64,000 bases of DNA, taken from the NCBI RefSeq assembly GCF_001578885.1, contig NZ_KQ969497.1, forward strand, positions 51,265-115,264, read 5' to 3'. This stretch comes from Streptococcus sp. DD12 (GTDB lineage: Bacteria; Bacillota; Bacilli; Lactobacillales; Streptococcaceae). Position 1 is the first letter of the stretch; every line of letters starts with the position of its first letter. The translations under genes were made by a program, and so were the position numbers. The notes beneath the pieces were generated by a model. That model saw only the letters and a program-made list of their open reading frames with translations. It searched no databases and was not told the origin of the DNA. Shown in pieces: positions 58,157-64,000 of this stretch.

Positions 58157-59641
58157 ATGGCTGAAAATTTAGTAAATGCTTTTGTCACTAAAGTGATTGA
58201 AAATAGTGATTATGAGGAAATGGACCGTATTTACTTGACGAACAGAGTTTTTGCTTTAGTTGGTGACGGCGTCGCAGAAGTGGTGACAGAGAGCTCTGAA
58301 GCCATCGAACTTAAGGACCAGTTATTGCAGGCAGGCGCTCAAGTGGGTTCCATTAGTGAGTTTGCCCATATCCAAGAGAGTATCGGGGCGCAACTGATGG
58401 ACTTGATGACCCCGAGTCCCAGTCGTCTGAATCGCCAGTTTTGGGAAACTTACAAGACGAGTCCTGAAAAGGCTATTGCGGACTTCTACAAGCAAAGTAA
58501 GCAAAATGATTATGTGAAAACAAAGGCCATTGCCCAGAACATCGCCTATAAGGCACCGACGACATACGGTGATTTGGAAATCACAATTAATCTGTCTAAA
58601 CCAGAAAAAGATCCCAAAGCCATTGCAGCAGCTAAACATGCAGTAGCCTCAGATTATCCTAAATGCCAACTCTGTATGGAAAATGAAGGCTACCTTGGTC
58701 GCATCAACCACCCTGCTCGTAGCAATCATCGTGTGATTCGCTTTCAAATGGAGGGAAATGACTGGGGCTTTCAGTATTCTCCCTATGCTTACTTTAACGA
58801 GCATGCCATTTTCTTTTATAGTCAACACGAACCGATGCATATTAGCGCATTGACTTTTGAACGGTTACTAACCATCGTAGAAACCTTTCCAGGTTATTTT
58901 GCCGGTTCAAATGCTGACCTGCCTATTGTCGGTGGCTCTATTTTGACCCACGAACATTACCAAGGTGGTCGCCATGTTTTCCCCATGGAAGTAGCCGATA
59001 TCAAGGAGAAGCTTGTCTTTCGTGGCTTTCCTGAGATTGAAGCGGGCATTGTGAATTGGCCCATGTCAGTGATTCGTCTGAGAAGTGATAACAAAGAAAA
59101 GCTTGTTGCTCTAGCAACTAAAGTGTTAGAGTGCTGGCGAGTTTATTCAGATGAGACAGCTGGTGTTTTGGCGGCATCCGAAGGGGAGCCCCACCACACG
59201 ATTACACCGATTGCGCGCAGAAAAAACGGCAAATTTGAATTGGATTTGGTTCTTCGTGACAATCAAACCTCCAGCGAGCATCCTGACGGTATTTACCATC
59301 CTCATCAAGATGTTCAACATATTAAAAAAGAAAATATTGGCTTGATTGAGGTAATGGGTTTGGCCATTCTCCCTCCCCGCTTGAAAACAGAACTCAAGGA
59401 AGTAGAAGCTTACCTTTTGGGAAAGGATAGCCAAGTTGCTCCCATTCATCAAGCGTGGGCAGATGAACTTAAGACAAAAAATCCGATGGTTGGCAAAGAC
59501 GCGGTAGCGGGCATTGTTCGACAAGCTGTTGCCGATATTTTTGCTCGTGTCTTGGAGGATGCTGGGGTTTATAAATCTGGTAGCGAGGGTCTAAAACACT
59601 TCAAAGATTTTATCAGTTTTGTAAATGCGACTCAGGCATGA
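58157..59641 (+). CDS. galT: Galactose-1-phosphate uridylyltransferase (Gram-positive type)
   Basis: 494 residues from the ATG at 58157; the frame extends back into galK but the shorter form fits the family. MAENLVNAFVTKVIENSDY, CQLCMENEGYLGRINHPAR, and LTHEHYQGGRHVFPM are GalT type 2 features; the His-x-H-like EHYQGGRH region bears the uridylylated His. It converts galactose-1-phosphate and UDP-glucose to UDP-galactose and glucose-1-phosphate. 16 bases after galK. Confidence 0.96.
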   Translation: MAENLVNAFVTKVIENSDYEEMDRIYLTNRVFALVGDGVAEVVTESSEAIELKDQLLQAGAQVGSISEFAHIQESIGAQLMDLMTPSPSRLNRQFWETYKTSPEKAIADFYKQSKQNDYVKTKAIAQNIAYKAPTTYGDLEITINLSKPEKDPKAIAAAKHAVASDYPKCQLCMENEGYLGRINHPARSNHRVIRFQMEGNDWGFQYSPYAYFNEHAIFFYSQHEPMHISALTFERLLTIVETFPGYFAGSNADLPIVGGSILTHEHYQGGRHVFPMEVADIKEKLVFRGFPEIEAGIVNWPMSVIRLRSDNKEKLVALATKVLECWRVYSDETAGVLAASEGEPHHTITPIARRKNGKFELDLVLRDNQTSSEHPDGIYHPHQDVQHIKKENIGLIEVMGLAILPPRLKTELKEVEAYLLGKDSQVAPIHQAWADELKTKNPMVGKDAVAGIVRQAVADIFARVLEDAGVYKSGSEGLKHFKDFISFVNATQA

Positions 59642-59665
59642 TTTTTCAGTAGAAAGGAAAGCGCA

Positions 59666-60667
59666 ATGGCGATATTGGTATTAGGTGGAGCTGGCTATAT
59701 CGGTTCTCATATGGTTGATCGCTTAATTGAAAAAGGTCAGGAAAAAGTGGTTGTCGTGGATAATTTGGTGACGGGGCATCGGGCAGCGGTGCATCCCGAT
59801 GCCGTCTTTTACGAAGGTGACTTAGCGGATCAAGATTTCATGCGGAGAGTATTCCAGGAAAATCCAGATGTTGACGCTGTGATTCACTTTGCTGCCTATT
59901 CCTTAGTCGGAGAGTCTATGGAAGAGCCACTCAAATATTTTGATAATAATACGGTTGGAATGGTCAAATTACTTGAAGTGATGCATAGTTGCGGTGTCAA
60001 CTATATTGTGTTTTCATCTACGGCTGCGACCTATGGTATTCCAGAGGAACTCCCTATCCTTGAAACCACACCGCAAAGACCCATCAATCCTTATGGTGAA
60101 AGTAAGTTAATGATGGAGACCATTATGAAATGGTCTGACAAGGCTTATGGTATAAAATATGTCCCCCTGCGCTATTTTAATGTTGCTGGCGCAAAACCAG
60201 ATGGCAGTATCGGTGAAGACCATGGACCGGAGACCCATCTGTTACCTATTATCCTTCAAGTAGCACAAGGTGTCCGTGAGAAAATCATGATTTTTGGCGA
60301 TGATTACCAGACTCCAGACGGGACCAATGTTCGTGATTATGTTCATCCTTTCGACCTGGCAGATGCGCACCTCCTAGCGGTGACTTATCTTCGTGAGGGA
60401 AACCCGTCAACAGCCTTTAACTTGGGGTCATCAACAGGGTTTTCCAATCTTCAAATTTTAGAGGCGGCCCGTAAGGTGACAGGTAAGGAAATTCCTGCAG
60501 AAAAGGCTGACCGTCGCCCAGGGGACCCGGATACGCTGATTGCCTCATCTGAAAAAGCTCGGAGGCTACTGGGATGGCAACCACAATTTGACAATATCGA
60601 AAAAATCATTGCCAGTGCTTGGGCTTGGCACTCCAGTCATCCAAAAGGTTATGATGACCGAGGCTAG
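59666..60667 (+). CDS. galE: UDP-glucose 4-epimerase
   Basis: 333 residues, short-chain dehydrogenase fold. [12 protein letters not shown] binds NAD at the start; the catalytic Ser/Tyr/Lys are in FSSTAATYG and YGESKLMME near 150. It regenerates UDP-glucose for GalT. Ribosome binding site AAAGGAAAG. Confidence 0.97.
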   Translation: MAILVLGGAGYIGSHMVDRLIEKGQEKVVVVDNLVTGHRAAVHPDAVFYEGDLADQDFMRRVFQENPDVDAVIHFAAYSLVGESMEEPLKYFDNNTVGMVKLLEVMHSCGVNYIVFSSTAATYGIPEELPILETTPQRPINPYGESKLMMETIMKWSDKAYGIKYVPLRYFNVAGAKPDGSIGEDHGPETHLLPIILQVAQGVREKIMIFGDDYQTPDGTNVRDYVHPFDLADAHLLAVTYLREGNPSTAFNLGSSTGFSNLQILEAARKVTGKEIPAEKADRRPGDPDTLIASSEKARRLLGWQPQFDNIEKIIASAWAWHSSHPKGYDDRG

Positions 60668-60742
60668 TAGTTATCCTTAGCTAGGTGACAAAGCGTTTAA
60701 GAGGTTCTAGACAGGTTAGATTATTTGTTTTGAGGTAATAAG

Positions 60743-61798
60743 ATGAAAATAAATAGTGAAGTTATAGGGGAAGTTGACTCTCGTGATGTTAGTAAGATTA
60801 CAATGACCAATGCGAATGGCCTTGTCATCTCAACGCTGACTTTAGGAGCAACCTTGCAAGCATTTTTGCTTCCAACAGACAGGGGTGACTTGAAAAATAT
60901 CGTTCTTGGTTTTGATAACTATGAAGATTATAACCAGAATAGTTTACGCGCCTGTCAGTCTGTTGGAAGGGTTGCAGGAAGAATTGGCGGGGCTTCCTAT
61001 ACCTATAAAGGTGTCCGTTATAATCTTCCCAAAAATGAAGGCGAGAATTGTTTGCATGGTGGACCAAAAGGCATGCAAGTACAAAATTGGGACTACACGA
61101 CACACGTCGATGATGATTATGTTGAGACAAGGTTTGTAAAAAAACTCTATTCACATGTCGATGGTTTTCCTGGTGATTTATCGGTGTCTATTATCTATAG
61201 GCTAGATAATGCCAATCGGTTGACCATACGCTTTGAAGCCTTTGATGTGACAGAAACAACCGTTTTTAATCCGACCAATCATGTTTACTTAAATTTAAGC
61301 GACAAGCAAGATTTATCAACACATACCTTGCAAATTCATTCAGACCAGTATTTGGCTTTGGCTTCTGACTTAATCCCGACAGGAGACAAAATCACGGTTG
61401 ACCAATCGTATTATGATTTTAGAAATGCAACCGATTTGTTACCACGAATTGAGGCAAACAATGGCTTTGATGATGCCTTTGTTGTTGCTGATGAAAAGAG
61501 TGACCAGCTAAAAGCCATCGCAACCCTACAGGACAAGGAAAGCGGAGACGGGATAACCCTCTTTTCTAACCGTAATGGCTTAGTCATTTACACGATGGAT
61601 ATTATAGAAGGAAACATTTCCTTTGCAAGAGATAAGGGTCAGCAGGCCAAAGGGCGGGAGGCCCTCGCCATGGAAGCGCAAACGCTCCCCGATGCGGTAA
61701 ACCATAAAGGATTTGGAAATATTATTTTAGAAAAAGGTCAGCAGGCCACCTATGAAATTGGTTTTCAATACTTTAATGCTAAGACCTTAAGTAAATAA
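60743..61798 (+). CDS. galM: Aldose 1-epimerase (galactose mutarotase)
   Basis: 351 residues. RVAGRIGGASYTYKGVRY, then ENCLHGGPKG with the catalytic His, NPTNHVYLNLS and GFDDAFVV are family motifs. It converts the beta-D-galactose released from lactose into the alpha form used by GalK. TTGAGGTAA precedes the ATG. Confidence 0.95.
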   Translation: MKINSEVIGEVDSRDVSKITMTNANGLVISTLTLGATLQAFLLPTDRGDLKNIVLGFDNYEDYNQNSLRACQSVGRVAGRIGGASYTYKGVRYNLPKNEGENCLHGGPKGMQVQNWDYTTHVDDDYVETRFVKKLYSHVDGFPGDLSVSIIYRLDNANRLTIRFEAFDVTETTVFNPTNHVYLNLSDKQDLSTHTLQIHSDQYLALASDLIPTGDKITVDQSYYDFRNATDLLPRIEANNGFDDAFVVADEKSDQLKAIATLQDKESGDGITLFSNRNGLVIYTMDIIEGNISFARDKGQQAKGREALAMEAQTLPDAVNHKGFGNIILEKGQQATYEIGFQYFNAKTLSK

Positions 61799-61872
61799 CT
61801 CTAAAAATACTAACGACTAGGTAAATTGGCACGCATTTTAAAGCGATGCACATGTATTAACAGGAGGTTCTC

Positions 61873-63780
61873 ATGATGGGAAAAGCTAAAGGACAGATGA
61901 AATCACGTCTATCTTATACGGCTGGTGCGTTTGGCAATGATGTTTTTTACGCCACATTGTCAACTTATTTCATTATGTTTGTGACAACACATTTATTTAA
62001 CACAGGCGACCCTAAGCAAAATAGCCACTATGTTTTACTGATTACCAACATTATTGCCATTTTGCGCATTTTAGAAGTGTTTATTGACCCGTTGATAGGG
62101 AATATGATTGATAACACCCAGACTAAATATGGCAAATTCAAACCTTGGGTCGTTGGTGGAGGTATCATCAGTTCTATCACCCTATTATTTCTCTTCACTG
62201 ATTTGGGTGGTTTAAATAAAACGAATCCCGTCTTGTACCTTGTTCTCTTTGGGGTTATTTACCTTCTGATGGATGTCTTTTATTCGATTAAAGACATTGG
62301 TTTTTGGTCCATGATTCCTGCCTTGTCCATTGATAGCCGTGAACGTGAAAAAATGGCAACATTTGCCCGTATTGGGTCAACCATCGGTGCCAATATTGTC
62401 GGTGTCGCCATTATGCCAATCGTTTTATTCTTTTCGCTGACTAAAACAGGTGGTTCAGGAGATAAGACGGGTTGGTTTTGGTTTGCCTTCATTGTCGCAT
62501 TTATCGGGATTATCACTTCTCTAGCTGTGGGTATCGGGACCAGAGAAGTGGAATCAAAACTGCGAAACAATAAAGAAAAAACAAGCTTGAAACAAGTCTT
62601 CATGGTGCTTGGCAAAAATGACCAATTACTGTGGTTGTCGCTCGGTTACTGGTTCTATGGTTTGGGAATTAATACACTGAATGCCCTCCAATTGTACTAT
62701 TTTACCTTTATCCTAGGAGACTCAGGAAAATATTCTATTCTTTATGGTCTCAATACCCTTGTTGGGTTGGTTTCAGTTTCTCTCTTTCCTAGTCTTGCCA
62801 GTAAATTCAATCGCAAACATGTGTTTTATGGCTGTATTGCAGTCATGTTGGTAGGTATTGGTGTTTTTAGTATGGCAGGGACATCGTTACCTATCATCCT
62901 CATTGCCGCTGAACTTTTCTTTGTACCACAACCGCTAGTTTTCTTAGTCGTTTTGATGATTATTTCAGACTCTGTAGAGTATGGCCAATGGAAGCTAGGG
63001 CACCGCGATGAGTCTCTGACTTTATCCGTTCGTCCCCTTGTTGATAAATTGGGGGGCGCCACATCAAACTGGTTAGTCTCATTAATTGCCGTTGCTGCAG
63101 GGATGACCACAGGTGCTTCCGCATCAGACATCACAAGCCACCAACAATTCGTCTTTAAGCTGTGCATGTTTGGTTTTCCAACAATTGCCTTGTTGATTGG
63201 ACTTCTCATCATTGCACGAAAAATAAGTTTGACTGAAGCACGTCACGCCAAAATTGTCGATGAGTTAGAACACCGCTTTAGTGCAGCAACTTCGGAAAAT
63301 GAAATTAATACCAAAGTTGTTTCTCTTGTCACTCCGACAGCAGGTGAATTGGTAGCCCTTAACCATGTAGGAGACAAACATTTTGCATCAGGAAATTTAG
63401 GGGAAGGCTTTGCGGTTAAGCCAACAGAAGGAACGGTCCTAGCACCTATTAGTGGTACTATTCGACAAGTTTTACCAACGCATCACGCTGTAGGGATCGA
63501 AAGCGATGATGGTGTCGTTGTTCTGGTTCATGTTGGAATTGGTACTGTCCGCCTAAAAGGAGAAGGGTTCATCAGCTATGTACGGCAAGGAGATCAGGTC
63601 AAGGTCGGTCAAAAACTCATAGACTTTTGGTCGCCAATTATTGAAAAAAACGGTTTGGATGATACAGTAATTGTTACCGTAACCAACTCCGAACAATTTA
63701 GCGCCTTCCATCTCGAAAAAGAAATCGGGGAAGAGCTACCAGCCTTAACTGAGGTCGTTACCTTTAAAAAAGAAAAGTAG
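61873..63780 (+). CDS. lacS: Lactose/galactose permease LacS with EIIA domain
   Basis: 635 residues. About 12 membrane segments of the GPH (melibiose-type) family, starting [20 protein letters not shown], are fused to a C-terminal glucose-type EIIA domain (residues about 480-635), with the phosphorylated His in VLVHVGIGT. In S. thermophilus LacS exchanges lactose for galactose and is regulated by HPr-dependent phosphorylation of this domain. CAGGAGG site before two tandem ATG. A strong terminator follows, and lacZ, which usually lies next, is not seen. Confidence 0.96.
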   Translation: MMGKAKGQMKSRLSYTAGAFGNDVFYATLSTYFIMFVTTHLFNTGDPKQNSHYVLLITNIIAILRILEVFIDPLIGNMIDNTQTKYGKFKPWVVGGGIISSITLLFLFTDLGGLNKTNPVLYLVLFGVIYLLMDVFYSIKDIGFWSMIPALSIDSREREKMATFARIGSTIGANIVGVAIMPIVLFFSLTKTGGSGDKTGWFWFAFIVAFIGIITSLAVGIGTREVESKLRNNKEKTSLKQVFMVLGKNDQLLWLSLGYWFYGLGINTLNALQLYYFTFILGDSGKYSILYGLNTLVGLVSVSLFPSLASKFNRKHVFYGCIAVMLVGIGVFSMAGTSLPIILIAAELFFVPQPLVFLVVLMIISDSVEYGQWKLGHRDESLTLSVRPLVDKLGGATSNWLVSLIAVAAGMTTGASASDITSHQQFVFKLCMFGFPTIALLIGLLIIARKISLTEARHAKIVDELEHRFSAATSENEINTKVVSLVTPTAGELVALNHVGDKHFASGNLGEGFAVKPTEGTVLAPISGTIRQVLPTHHAVGIESDDGVVVLVHVGIGTVRLKGEGFISYVRQGDQVKVGQKLIDFWSPIIEKNGLDDTVIVTVTNSEQFSAFHLEKEIGEELPALTEVVTFKKEK

Positions 63781-63783
63781 AAC

Positions 63784-63815
63784 AAGCATTTGAAGAGCTA
63801 TCTTCGGATGCTTTT
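63784..63815 (+). terminator. Terminator of lacS
   Basis: AAGCATTTGAAGA (63784-63796) pairs with TCTTCGGATGCTT (63801-63813) with two G-U pairs, then T. Confidence 0.88.
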
Positions 63816-63890
63816 TCAATTTTGGTGGCAAGTTAAAAAGTGTGTGACAAAGCGTACAGAAAAATAAAAAATATTTTTTTCAAAAACCTA

Positions 63891-63920
63891 TTGACAGTAG
63901 TGTAGGATATTTAGTATACT
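63891..63920 (+). promoter_or_regulatory. Strong promoter with UP-like sequence, probably rRNA P1
   Basis: TTGACA (63891-63896), 18 bases, TATACT (63915-63920), preceded by an A/T-rich run (63860-63885). Confidence 0.65.
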
Positions 63921-63985
63921 AATTTAGCTGTCAGGGCGACGGCGCAAGACTGAGAAAAAGTTAAAAAACTTTTTTAAAAAAAGTG

Positions 63986-63991
63986 TTGACA
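63986..63991 (+). promoter_or_regulatory. Second -35 box at the window edge, probably rRNA P2
   Basis: A consensus TTGACA preceded by AT-rich sequence, cut off by the window end. Tandem promoters of this kind are typical of rRNA operons. Confidence 0.45.
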
Positions 63992-64000
63992 AACCCTAAA

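Overview
The window is chromosomal DNA of a low-to-moderate GC Firmicute, almost certainly a Streptococcus. The evidence is the gene order (tlyA-argR-recN; a full S10-spc-alpha ribosomal cluster; rpoBC followed by a DUF1033 gene and the comY/comG operon; tgt; rplM-rpsI), the AAGGAG ribosome binding sites, and a galR/galKTEM-lacS cluster whose LacS closely resembles the S. thermophilus/S. salivarius transporter as I remember it. I cannot name the species.

Layout. 1-8.9 kb: end of tlyA, argR, recN, the small SRP RNA gene, pgi, two related membrane proteins of unknown function, thrC and a MATE exporter. 9.1-23.5 kb: 28 consecutive genes, rpsJ to rplQ, including secY, adk, infA and rpoA. Several gaps inside this cluster fold into strong RNA hairpins, and it ends in an L17 downstream element and a terminator. 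rpsS carries a one-base frameshift in an A run. 23.7-37.4 kb: a GCS2-like ligase, tyrS divergent from a class A penicillin-binding protein, two small related membrane proteins, then rpoB-rpoC behind an attenuator-like leader. 37.5-44.4 kb: DUF1033, the seven-gene competence pseudopilus operon (with an unusually long ComYG), a DUF975 membrane protein and tgt. 44.4-45.4 kb: L13 leader, rplM, rpsI.

45.4-55.5 kb is accessory DNA inserted at the 3' end of rpsI. Three copies of the rpsI end (45332, 51116 and 55485) delimit two tandem elements. The left one (about 5.8 kb) looks intact: tyrosine integrase, excisionase, Rep_trans initiator/relaxase, a highly structured candidate origin, a divergently transcribed XRE repressor and a toxin-antitoxin pair. 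The right one (about 4.4 kb) keeps only the C-terminal end of an integrase. Its cargo is a TetR regulator, an MBL-fold protein, a DsbA-like CxxC oxidoreductase, a SnoaL-like protein and a membrane-anchored double SnoaL-like protein. This co-directional cassette is the best candidate for an undescribed system here.

55.8-64 kb: the GalR-controlled Leloir operon (galK, galT, galE, galM) and lacS, which import and catabolise lactose/galactose. No lacZ follows lacS before the window ends; instead there is a terminator and what look like tandem rRNA-type promoters.
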